The position numbers and the translations under genes are program-made. A DNA stretch of 6,290 nucleotides from Betaproteobacteria bacterium (lineage in GTDB: Bacteria > Pseudomonadota > Gammaproteobacteria > Burkholderiales > Burkholderiaceae_C): NCBI GenBank assembly GCA_005884255.1, contig VBDL01000318.1, positions 1-6,290 on the forward strand. Reading direction: 5' to 3'. This document shows positions 1-5,797 of this stretch, in pieces (the first letter of the stretch is position 1; each line of letters begins with the position of its first letter). The notes under the pieces were generated by a model that ran no database searches, was not told the DNA's origin, and was given only the letters and a program-made list of their open reading frames with translations.

Positions 1-1490
1 AGTTCATCCGACACGAACGGCGACAGCAGCCACAGCTTCAAGCGCAGCCAGGCGTCATCGTCGGGCTCGTTGGTGTGCACGGTCTGCTTGCCATCGGCAT
101 CGGTCTCCACCCATTCGATGTGCTCGCCGTCGGCGCTGAGGCGCAGTTTGTAGGCGCCGGTGACCAGACTGGCGCGAAACAGCTGCGACACCGTCTGCGC
201 CAGCTCCGGGCTCTCGATCACCAGGCCCATCTCGGTGTTGGCGCGGGCGGAGCGCGCGTCGAGGTTCAGCGAGCCGATGAAGATGGTCTTGCGGTCCATC
301 GTCGCGGCCTTGGCATGAAGCCGGCCGAGCGAGCGGCCGAAGTTGCCGAGCTTGCCCGAGCGCCGGCCTTCAGCATCGCGAGGCGGTAGCGTGCGTAGCC
401 GCGGTAGACCATCGGCTCGTCGGTCGAGCCCAGGGAGTTGGTGACGAGCGTGATGCGCCCGTTCTCCTCGGTGGCGCCCACCGCGCGAATGATGGCCATG
501 CCGCGCTCGCCGGGGATGAAGTAGGGCGATGCGATGTTCACCTCTTCCTTCGCCGCGGTGAACACGCGCAGGGTCTGGTCGGTCACCGTCTGCGCGCTGG
601 TCGCCGCGGTGACGCCGGCCACCTTGTCGGGCGAGTCGGCGAGCACGCGCGCGGTGGCCAGGGTCAGCGTCAGCGCGCCGCCGTCGAGCTGCTGTGCAAC
701 CGGCGTGGCGCCGAGCACGTCGCGAGGACGCTCGGCGATGCCCGGGCCGGCGCGGCCGGTCAGCTCATCGAAGCGCTGGCGGGCCTCGGCGGCCGGCAGC
801 CGCACGGTGGCGACGCTGTCGATCGGGTAGACGCGCTCGCTGTTCCAGTAGGTGTCGAACGCGCGCGACAGCTCGCGCACCACCGGGCCGGCGGACAGCA
901 CGTCGAGGTCGATGAAGTTGGCCGCCGCGCTGTGCATGAAGTACTCGTCGCCCGATGAACAGCTTGTTGTGCATGCGGTGGTTGATGCGGCCGAATTCGT
1001 GCAGCGAGAAGAAGAGCCGCGTGCCGAACGAGCCGGCGCGCGCGGGCAGCGGGTTGAACAGGCGCACCTGCACGTTGGGGTGCGCGGCCAGCCCGGCGAG
1101 CAGCGGGTCTTCGCCGGAGGTGTACAGATCGTCGACCAGCAGGCGCACGCGCGCGCCGCGCGCGGCCGCATCGCGCAGCTCACGCAGGAACTGCAGGCCG
1201 ACCTCGTCGTTCTGGATCAGGTAGTACTGCACGTCCAGCGACTTCTGCGCGCGCCGCGCCAGTGCGATGCGTGCGTTGAAGGCGGTCTCGCCTTCGGGCA
1301 GCAGGCGAAAGCCTGACAGGCCGGGCTTGTCGGGCGGCAGCGCGGCGGCGGCGATGCGCGCCAATGGCGTGTCGGCGACCTCGCTGATCGCCGGTTCGGG
1401 CGCGATCGGCGCGCGCGGGGGCAAGGAGGCGCAGCCGGTCAGCCAAGACAGGACGACCGGCAGAAGGAGGCGCAGGCAAAGAGACTTCAT
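1..1490 (-). pseudogene. Phospholipase D family (ClsC-like) lipoprotein, two frameshifts, C-terminus cut by window edge
   Basis: Family role: PLD-superfamily phosphatidyltransferases/phospholipases such as cardiolipin synthase ClsC use two HxK(x4)D motifs to form a phosphatidyl-histidine intermediate. Seen: from ATG 1490 the first frame gives a signal peptide with lipobox LTGC (Cys20), then AQKSLDVQYYLI (81-92), RVRLLVDDL and the start of motif 1, HNKLFI (His174, Lys176). At about 953 the frame changes and continues as GDEYFMHSAAANFIDLDVLSAGP, skipping about 13 residues that relatives have, including the motif Asp and a GGRN element. At about 361, after RLAMLKAG, the frame changes again, skipping about 12 residues before RSGKLGNFGRSLGRL. 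Motif 2 follows intact (HAKAATMD, then GSLNLDARS). The end, LLSPFVSDEL, probably lies within a few codons of the true stop. There are no in-frame stop mutations elsewhere. Repaired length would be about 520 aa, normal for the family. Probable outer-membrane or periplasmic lipoprotein if functional. Family confidence is high; whether the breaks are real is unknown. Confidence 0.85.
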
Positions 1491-1516
1491 GGTGATCAGC
1501 AGCCGGGGCGGGCGGA

Positions 1517-1522
1517 ATGCTA
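1517..1522 (-). promoter_or_regulatory. Possible -10 box for the phospholipase D gene
   Basis: On the minus strand TAGCAT lies 26 nt before the ATG at 1490, in the short divergent gap shared with the M16 gene. It resembles a sigma-70 -10 hexamer, but I see no convincing -35 element or Shine-Dalgarno sequence. Weak call. Confidence 0.25.
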
Positions 1523-1532
1523 GCCCACCGCC

Positions 1533-1538
1533 TAACAT
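1533..1538 (+). promoter_or_regulatory. -10-like box 7 nt before the M16 start (leaderless type)
   Basis: TAACAT is followed by exactly 7 nt and then the GTG at 1546. There is no Shine-Dalgarno sequence between them. The spacing would put the transcription start at or next to the start codon. The same arrangement occurs before the genes at 4820 (+) and 5696 (-), which supports both the promoter and the choice of GTG 1546 as start. Confidence 0.45.
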
Positions 1539-1545
1539 CGGTGGC

Positions 1546-2834
1546 GTGAATCCCGCATCCCCCGACACCGATACCACCCTTGCGACGCTGCCCAACGGCG
1601 CGCGCGTCGTCGCCATCCGGCTACCGCACCTGGGCAGCGCCAGCGTCAGCGTGTTCGTGCGCGCCGGCAGCCAGCACGAGAGCGCGCGCGTCAACGGCAT
1701 CAGCCATTTCGTCGAGCACATGGCCTTCAAGGGCACGCATACGCGCGACTGCCAGCGCATCAACTTCGATGCCGAGCGCCTCGGCGCCGATGTCAATGCA
1801 CACACCGACAAGGACCACACGGCGTTTCACATGCGCGGGCTGGCGCGGGATGCCGGCCGCTTCATCGAGATGCTGGGCGACATCGTGCGCCACAGCACCT
1901 TCCCCGAGGCCGAGCTCGAGCGCGAGCGCCAGGTGATCCTGCACGAGTTCATCGACGACGAGGACGATGGCTTGTCCACCGCCTACAAGCTGTTCGACAA
2001 GGCCTGCTTCGGCACGCATCCGCTGGCGCAGCCGGTGATCGGCACGCGCCGCGCGATCCAGCGCATCGCGCGCAACGATCTGCTCGACTACGTGCAACGC
2101 CAGTACGGCGCCGCCAACGTGGTGGTCGGCGTCGCCGGCGACATCGACCCCGACGCGATGCTGCGCGAGGCGGAGGCCGCGTTCGGCAGCATGCCGCGCG
2201 GCGAGCTCAATGTCGTCGAGGCGCCGGGCTATGTCGGCGGGGTCAGCGCGCGGCGCCTGCCCGGCTGCCCGCAGACGCACCTGGTGCTCGGCTTTCCGAT
2301 TCCCGCGCTGCAGGGCGACCATCAGCCCAGCGTCGTGGCCGCCGCGCTGTTCGGCGAGGGCATGAGCTCGCCGCTGATGGACGAGATCCGCGAGCGCCGC
2401 GGCCTCGTCTACTACGCCGCGTGCTCGGCCGACGTGATGGAACTGGCCGGACAGTTCGTCATCGAGGCCTCGACCTCGTTGCAGCATCTGGACGAGTTCT
2501 TCACAGCTGCGATGCGCTTGCTGCGCGAGCATGCCGAGGGCATCGATGAAGACAGCCTGCAGCGCGCGCGCAACCAGATCACCGTGCGCAGCCTGCATGC
2601 GCAGGAGCGCGCGTACCGCCGGCTCGAAGATGCGGCGCAAGACCTGTTCACGTTCGGCCGCGTGCGCTCGCGAGCCGAGATCCTGGAGCAGGTGCAGGCG
2701 GTGAGCGCCGAGCAGGTGCGCGATGCGTTCGCGCAGATGCTGGCAAGGTCGACAAGGCGGCGAAGGATCGCTGCCTGGAGTTGTTCGCCGCCGGAGCAGC
2801 AGCGGGCGAAGTGCGGATCGATACAGTCCCATGA
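1546..2834 (+). pseudogene. M16 family zinc metallopeptidase (insulinase/pitrilysin-like), frameshifted near the C-terminus
   Basis: M16 peptidases use an inverted zinc motif HxxEH plus a distal Glu, and many bacterial members resemble mitochondrial processing peptidase. Seen from GTG 1546: TLPNGARVV (11-22), VFVRAGSQHES, zinc motif HFVEH (His54, Glu57, His58), then Glu134 in QVILHEF as the expected third ligand about 75 residues later, and the C-lobe element RERRGLVYYA. The frame holds through FAQML, about residue 399. Around 2742 it shifts. The neighbouring frame continues as GKVDKAAKDRCLELFAAG and stops at TGA 2832-2834, matching the usual family ending. About 8-12 residues seem to be missing at the junction. 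As written, translation would not stop there but would run on through the next gene's region to 3897. I chose GTG 1546 because homology begins just after it and a -10-like TAACAT sits 7 nt before it. ATG 1489 is a longer alternative overlapping the phospholipase D start. No signal peptide is evident, so probably cytoplasmic. The active site is intact; only the C-terminal edge is broken. Confidence 0.85.
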
Positions 2835-2944
2835 ACTAGGGCACGATTTTTCCACCGCGATCCTTCACTCGGGGGATGCCATCGGCGCCGCGCGCGGAGC
2901 AGCATCAAGACGCCATGCACACCTTGCGCGCCCGATGGAAGCTG

Positions 2945-3799
2945 ATGCGGCGGCACCGCCCGCGGTGGCTGCTGCGCGGCGGCATCGCGGCGCTGGCCTC
3001 ACTGCTCACCTGCGTGTGCTCCGAGGCGCAGCAGCGCAAGTGGATCTTCCAGGCCAGCGGCGCCGGTGCCAACCAGGCCGGCGCACAGCACGGCCTGCCG
3101 CTGCACGATCGCTGGATCGAGTTCGAGTCCGAGGTGACCGGCGATGCCGTCAAGCTGCACGCGATGTGGCTGGCGCAAGCGCAGGCCGACGCGCCGGTGC
3201 TGCTGTACCTGCACGGCGCGCGCTGGGATCTCGGCGGCAGCGTCACGCGCATGCAGCACCTGCATGCGCTCGGCTTTGCGGTGCTCGGCATCGACTACCG
3301 CGGCTTCGGCCGCAGCACGCCGGCGCTGCCTTCGGAGCGCATGGCTTGCGAAGACGCGCACGCCGCGTGGCAGTGGCTGGCGCAGCGGCACCCGCAGGCA
3401 CGGCGCTATGTCTATGGCCATTCGCTGGGCGGTGCGATCGCGGTGCAGCTCGCCGCCGATGTCGACGATGTGGCCGGCCTGATGGTCGAGGGCACCTTCA
3501 CGTCGATCCCAGAGCTCTTTGGCACCTTGAGCTTCGGCTGGCTGCCGATCGCGCCGCTGATCAAGCAGCGCTTCGATGCCGGCGAGCGCGTCGCCGAGCT
3601 GCGCGCGCCACTGCTCGTGGTGCACGGCAGCGACGACGAGCTGATCCACCCCGACCTCGGCCGCGCGCTGTACGAGCGCGCCACGGTGCCCAAACGCTTC
3701 GTGCTGGTCGACGGCGGATCGCACTGCGACACGCACGAGCTCGGCCACGCGCAATACTGCGACGCGCTGCGCGAGCTGTTCGGTTTGCCCATCAGCTGA
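2945..3799 (+). CDS. Alpha/beta hydrolase with N-terminal signal or anchor segment
   Basis: Serine hydrolase of the alpha/beta fold; substrate not predictable. Numbering from ATG 2945 (284 aa): basic n-region MRRHRPRWLLR, hydrophobic stretch GGIAALASLLTC, then AQQRKWIFQ. The oxyanion-side motif is YLHGARWDLGG (about 88-98), IDYRGFGRS follows, the nucleophile elbow is GHSLGG (Ser160), the acid is in HGSDDELI (Asp230 or Asp231), and the catalytic His is in GGSHCDTH (His260). All triad elements are present and spaced normally, so the gene looks intact. Related proteins are often lipoproteins; here the cysteines in LLTCVCS do not make a standard lipobox, so lipidation is uncertain. In-frame starts at 2876 and 2915 are possible. 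I prefer 2945 because it gives a normal signal-peptide length and has GGAAG just upstream (3-nt gap, close). The gene follows the M16 stop by about 110 bp (41 bp if 2876 is used) on the same strand and may be cotranscribed with it. Confidence 0.85.
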   Translation: MRRHRPRWLLRGGIAALASLLTCVCSEAQQRKWIFQASGAGANQAGAQHGLPLHDRWIEFESEVTGDAVKLHAMWLAQAQADAPVLLYLHGARWDLGGSVTRMQHLHALGFAVLGIDYRGFGRSTPALPSERMACEDAHAAWQWLAQRHPQARRYVYGHSLGGAIAVQLAADVDDVAGLMVEGTFTSIPELFGTLSFGWLPIAPLIKQRFDAGERVAELRAPLLVVHGSDDELIHPDLGRALYERATVPKRFVLVDGGSHCDTHELGHAQYCDALRELFGLPIS

Positions 3800-3807
3800 T
3801 CCGCGTC

Positions 3808-3813
3808 TATCGT
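3808..3813 (+). promoter_or_regulatory. -10-like box before the 25-codon upstream frame and xth
   Basis: TATCGT lies 6 nt before the ATG at 3820 and 80 nt before the xth start. The layout resembles the leaderless-type boxes before the genes at 1546 and 4820, so transcription may begin at about 3820. No clear -35 is visible, and the hexamer is a poorer match than the others. Confidence 0.3.
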
Positions 3814-3819
3814 GGCGGC

Positions 3820-3897
3820 ATGAGCCACGCACGGCCGCCCGAAGTGGCGAAATCCCTCTTGGAGGGACGGCGCGTAGCGCCTAGGGAGCACCAATGA
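3820..3897 (+). CDS. 25-codon upstream reading frame overlapping the xth start (ATGA)
   Basis: ATG 3820 opens a 25-codon frame, beginning MSHARPPEVAKS and ending VAPREHQ. Its TGA (3895-3897) overlaps the xth ATG (3894-3896) as ATGA, the classic arrangement for translational coupling or termination-reinitiation. A -10-like TATCGT lies 6 nt before it and there is no Shine-Dalgarno sequence, so it would be read as a leaderless mRNA. Most of the frame consists of repeat-like hairpin sequence, so the peptide itself is unlikely to be conserved. If translated, its likely role is as a leader for xth. It could equally be a chance frame over a repeat. Confidence 0.25.
   Translation: MSHARPPEVAKSLLEGRRVAPREHQ
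3853..3881 (+). repeat. Two tandem small hairpins in the xth leader
   Basis: TCCCTC (3853-3858), loop TTG, GAGGGA (3862-3867) form a perfect 6-bp stem. GGCGC (3869-3873), loop GTA, GCGCC (3877-3881) form a perfect 5-bp stem. The Shine-Dalgarno sequence AGGGAG (3883-3888) follows at once. The 5-mer TCCCT at 3853 could pair with that Shine-Dalgarno instead of with its hairpin partner, so alternative structures are possible. The sequence style matches GC-rich palindromic intergenic repeats that I recall from Burkholderiales genomes. Confidence 0.5.
3883..3888 (+). promoter_or_regulatory. Ribosome binding site of xth
   Basis: AGGGAG ends 5 nt before ATG 3894, a near-optimal Shine-Dalgarno sequence. 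It fixes the xth start, which also matches the conserved family N-terminus MKIATFNVNG. Confidence 0.75.
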
Positions 3898-4670
3898 AGA
3901 TCGCCACCTTCAACGTCAACGGCATCACGAGCCGCCTGCCGCGCCTGCTCGAATGGCTGGCCGAGGCGAGCCCCGACATCGCCTGCCTGCAGGAGCTGAA
4001 GACCTCGGACGAGACCTTCCCGATCCAGGCCCTCCGCGACGCTGGCTACGGCGCGATCTGGCATGGCCAGAAGGGCTTCAACGGCGTGGCGATCCTCGCC
4101 AAGGGCAGCGAGCCGCAGGAGACGTGCCGCGGCCTGCCGGGCGACCCCGACGACACGCACAGCCGCTATCTCGAGGCGCGCATCGGCGACTTGCTCATCG
4201 CGTCGATCTACCTGCCCAACGGCAACCCGCAGCCGGGGCCGAAGTTCGACTACAAGCTGAAGTGGTTCGAGCGCCTGATCGAACACGCGGCGACGCTGTG
4301 CCACGGCGGCGTGCCGGTGGTGCTGGCCGGTGACTACAACGTGGTGCCCACCGACGGCACCGACGACATCTACTCGGCCAAGTCGTGGAAGAACGATGCG
4401 CTGCTGCAGCCGCAGACCCGCGACGCCTGGTTCCGCCTGCTCGGCCAGGGCTGGACCGATGCGATCGCGAAGATGCACGCCGGCGCGCCGATGTACACCT
4501 TCTGGGATTTCTTCCGCAACCGCTGGGAGCGCAACGCCGGGCTGCGCATCGACCACCTGCTGCTCAATGCGCCGGCGCTGCCGATGCTGCAGGAGGCCGG
4601 CGTCGACAAGGCGGTGCGCGGCCGCGACAAGCCGAGCGACCACGCGCCGGCGTGGGTGGTGCTGGGTTGA
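3894..4670 (+). CDS. xth: Exodeoxyribonuclease III (AP endonuclease, ExoIII/APE1 family)
   Basis: Cleaves DNA 5' to abasic sites and removes 3' blocking groups in base excision repair, with 3'-5' exonuclease activity on duplex DNA; cytoplasmic and Mg2+-dependent. The 258-aa product is full length for the family (about 255-270 aa). All active-site elements are visible: Asn7 in FNVNG, Glu34 in LQELK (metal ligand), Tyr106 in IYLPNG, Asp147 and Asn149 in AGDYN, Asp220 and His221 in RIDHLLL, and Asp249 and His250 in PSDHAPAW. No lesions are seen. The start is set by a good Shine-Dalgarno and a conserved N-terminus. The ATG overlaps the stop of a 25-codon upstream frame, hinting at translational coupling. 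A palindromic repeat begins 3 bp after the stop. Within the family it resembles the longer XthA type; the paralogue split (xthA1/xthA2) cannot be settled here. Confidence 0.96.
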   Translation: MKIATFNVNGITSRLPRLLEWLAEASPDIACLQELKTSDETFPIQALRDAGYGAIWHGQKGFNGVAILAKGSEPQETCRGLPGDPDDTHSRYLEARIGDLLIASIYLPNGNPQPGPKFDYKLKWFERLIEHAATLCHGGVPVVLAGDYNVVPTDGTDDIYSAKSWKNDALLQPQTRDAWFRLLGQGWTDAIAKMHAGAPMYTFWDFFRNRWERNAGLRIDHLLLNAPALPMLQEAGVDKAVRGRDKPSDHAPAWVVLG

Positions 4671-4672
4671 CC

Positions 4673-4743
4673 GCCCCCTACGGCCTTCGGCCGCCCCTCG
4701 AGGGGGCGACACCGGCGGACCGGCAGAGCCGGATCCGCGGTGT
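4673..4743 (+). repeat. GC-rich palindromic intergenic repeat after xth (two structured units)
   Basis: Unit 1: GCCCCCT (4673-4679) pairs with AGGGGGC (4701-4707), enclosing the hairpin CGGCC-TTC-GGCCG (4681-4693). The self-complementary CCCCTCGAGGGG (4694-4705) is an alternative pairing. Unit 2: ACACCGGCGGACCGGC (from 4709), loop AGA, then GCCGGATCCGCGGTGT (to 4743) form a stem of about 15 bp with two single-base bulges. Similar REP-like elements are common between genes in Burkholderiales. It may act as a transcription barrier or 3'-end stabiliser for the xth mRNA, but no T-run follows, so it is not a standard intrinsic terminator. From 4744 to the next promoter nothing else is recognisable. 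Confidence 0.65.
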
Positions 4744-4806
4744 CCACTTAGTTTCGGGCGGTTCATGCGTCGCGGGTGGCGCAACGCGCCGTGGGGGACC
4801 ACCCGC

Positions 4807-4812
4807 TAGACT
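4807..4812 (+). promoter_or_regulatory. -10-like box 7 nt before the PPOX gene start (leaderless type)
   Basis: TAGACT is followed by exactly 7 nt (GCGCGCC) and the ATG at 4820. No Shine-Dalgarno sequence lies before this start. It is a good match to the pattern seen at 1533 and 5704. No clear -35 is visible about 17 nt upstream. Confidence 0.5.
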
Positions 4813-4819
4813 GCGCGCC

Positions 4820-5476
4820 ATGCAGCACGACGATCGCCCCTGGCTGGACCGCACCCATGACCTCAGCAGCGAGGACGCACTGCGCGAGGTGTACCGCGAG
4901 CGGCCCGGCGCCACCTCACTGCACAAGGAAGCCGACCACGTGCACCCGCTGTATCGGCCCTACATCGAGACGGCGCCGTTCGCGGTGCTCGCCACGCTGG
5001 GGCCCCGCGGGCTGGACACCTCGCCGCGCGGCGATGCGCCGGGCTTCATCGAGGTGGCCGACGAGCGCACGCTGCTGCTGCCCGATCGCCGCGGCAACAA
5101 CCGCATCGACAGCCTGCGCAACATCGCGCACGACCCGCGCGTGGCGCTGATCTTTCTCGTCCCGGGCTGCGGCGAGGCGCTGCGCGTCAACGGCCATGCG
5201 CGCATCAGCACGGCGCCGGCGCTGCTCGCGCGCTTCGCGGTCGACGGCAAGCCGCCGCGCTCGGTGCTGGTGATCGACGTGCGCCTCGTGTTCTTCCAGT
5301 GCGCACGCGCGGTGATGCGCTCGGGGCTGTGGGAGCCCGAGCGCTGGCCGGAACTCGCGACCTTGCCGACGCCGGGGCGCATCCTCGGTGAACTGAGTGC
5401 GAAAGCCGGCGAGCCGATCGACGGCGCCGCCTACGACGCTGCCCTACGCCCACGCCAGCGCGGATCGCTGTACTGA
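4820..5476 (+). CDS. Pyridoxamine 5'-phosphate oxidase-like FMN-binding flavoprotein
   Basis: Split-barrel flavoprotein of the PPOX-type superfamily, of the FMN-dependent subgroup related to MSMEG_1061/DR_2398-like proteins (from memory). Physiological substrate unknown; it is not the vitamin B6 enzyme PdxH. Seen in the 218-aa product: a helical N-terminus, barrel strand PFAVLATLGPRGLDTSPRGD (about 53-72), strand TLLLPDRRGNNRIDSLRNI (84-102) whose RRGNN region is typical for FMN phosphate contact in this subgroup, DPRVALIFLVPG (105-116), LRVNGHARIS (121-130), and a C-terminal VFFQCARAVMRS (158-168) followed by LPTPGRIL. Length is close to family size (about 200-220 aa) and no lesion is seen. 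ATG 4820 is chosen because similarity starts soon after it and a -10-like box lies 7 nt upstream. The open frame extends left into xth, but that part is a shadow. It ends 7 bp from the stop of the converging 70-aa gene. Confidence 0.85.
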   Translation: MQHDDRPWLDRTHDLSSEDALREVYRERPGATSLHKEADHVHPLYRPYIETAPFAVLATLGPRGLDTSPRGDAPGFIEVADERTLLLPDRRGNNRIDSLRNIAHDPRVALIFLVPGCGEALRVNGHARISTAPALLARFAVDGKPPRSVLVIDVRLVFFQCARAVMRSGLWEPERWPELATLPTPGRILGELSAKAGEPIDGAAYDAALRPRQRGSLY

Positions 5477-5483
5477 CCAGCGC

Positions 5484-5696
5484 CTAATCCAGCAGCTCGA
5501 TCGCGTGCTCGGCGACGTAGCGCTTGAACTCTGACTGCGGCATGGCGGCCGAGCCGCGCGTGTCGCCATCTTCCCAGCTCAAGGTGACGTCCTGCGCCGT
5601 CTGCTCCACGTCGCAGGGGCCGGGGCGGATGACGATCGGCTGGCCCTCGCCTTCGCGGTACTCGACGGTGCCGGTAATACGTGCATGTTGCGTCAT
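5484..5696 (-). CDS. Conserved-looking hypothetical protein, 70 aa
   Basis: No domain that I can name. The protein is small, acidic and soluble, with no signal peptide or membrane segment. The pattern reads as short beta strands (ARITGTVEYR 5-14, PIVIRP 20-25, VTLSWEDGDTRGSAAMP 37-53) followed by a C-terminal helix (SEFKRYVAEHAIELL 55-69). I recall similar unnamed proteins of about 70 aa in Burkholderiales, which supports a real gene. Support from the DNA: ATG 5696 has TAGGCT exactly 7 nt upstream on its strand, as do two other genes here, and the frame fills the gap to the converging PPOX gene with only 7 bp to spare. Divergent from the 68-aa gene starting at 5798. Function unknown. Confidence 0.7.
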   Translation of the reverse strand: MTQHARITGTVEYREGEGQPIVIRPGPCDVEQTAQDVTLSWEDGDTRGSAAMPQSEFKRYVAEHAIELLD

Positions 5697-5703
5697 GCCG
5701 CTC

Positions 5704-5709
5704 AGCCTA
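5704..5709 (-). promoter_or_regulatory. -10-like box 7 nt before the 70-aa gene start (leaderless type)
   Basis: On the minus strand TAGGCT is followed by exactly 7 nt (GAGCGGC) and the ATG at 5696, with no Shine-Dalgarno sequence. Same geometry as at 1533 and 4807. Confidence 0.4.
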
Positions 5710-5766
5710 CGCCGCGGGCAGCGCGCGGCGTGTCACGAGGTGTGTGCATCCAGGCATCCCGTTTGC

Positions 5767-5782
5767 TCCATGAAACCATGGA
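5767..5782 (+). repeat. Small inverted repeat before the 68-aa gene
   Basis: TCCATG (5767-5772), loop AAAC, CATGGA (5777-5782) form a perfect 6-bp stem ending 4 nt before the Shine-Dalgarno sequence of the next gene. It could be a leader hairpin or a small operator-like site in the divergent intergenic region 5697-5797. I see no clear -35/-10 pair for the rightward gene there. Confidence 0.35.
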
Positions 5783-5786
5783 ATGC

Positions 5787-5792
5787 AGGAGA
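5787..5792 (+). promoter_or_regulatory. Ribosome binding site of the 68-aa gene
   Basis: AGGAGA with a 5-nt spacer before ATG 5798 is a near-ideal Shine-Dalgarno. It favours 5798 over the in-frame ATG at 5783, which lies upstream of this site and has no site of its own. Confidence 0.65.
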
Positions 5793-5797
5793 CCGAC

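Noticed and set aside
1489..1545. ATG 1489 as the M16 start
   Set aside because: It would add 19 residues unlike the family and overlap the phospholipase D start codon. GTG 1546 has a promoter-like hexamer at the same spacing as other genes here.
345..2760. Programmed ribosomal frameshifting as the explanation for the three frame changes
   Set aside because: Conserved residues are missing at each junction, not just shifted, and no slippery heptamer is present at these sites.
1621..2832. A 403-codon antisense frame opposite the M16 gene
   Set aside because: It is a shadow typical of high-GC coding DNA: low-complexity composition, no recognisable motif, and no start signal. The plus strand carries clear M16 motifs.
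1267..3897. An 876-codon open frame on the plus strand as one large fusion protein
   Set aside because: Only the part from about 1546 to 2742 looks like a real protein (M16). The beginning overlaps the antisense phospholipase D gene, and the part after 2742 is Arg/Ala-rich out-of-frame translation of the hydrolase gene and the xth leader.
4673..4743. A standard Rho-independent terminator after xth
   Set aside because: Strong stems are present, but no T-run follows either unit; the DNA after the stem is mixed sequence. It is better described as a palindromic repeat.
2999..4802. Long antisense frames opposite the hydrolase and xth (277 and 331 codons)
   Set aside because: Their compositions are Arg/Ala/Gln/Val-rich with no domain signal, and they lie opposite intact genes with full catalytic motifs.
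4385..4819. An N-terminal extension of the PPOX protein into xth
   Set aside because: The extension is out-of-frame xth sequence plus the palindromic repeat. Family similarity begins only after ATG 4820, which has its own -10-like box.
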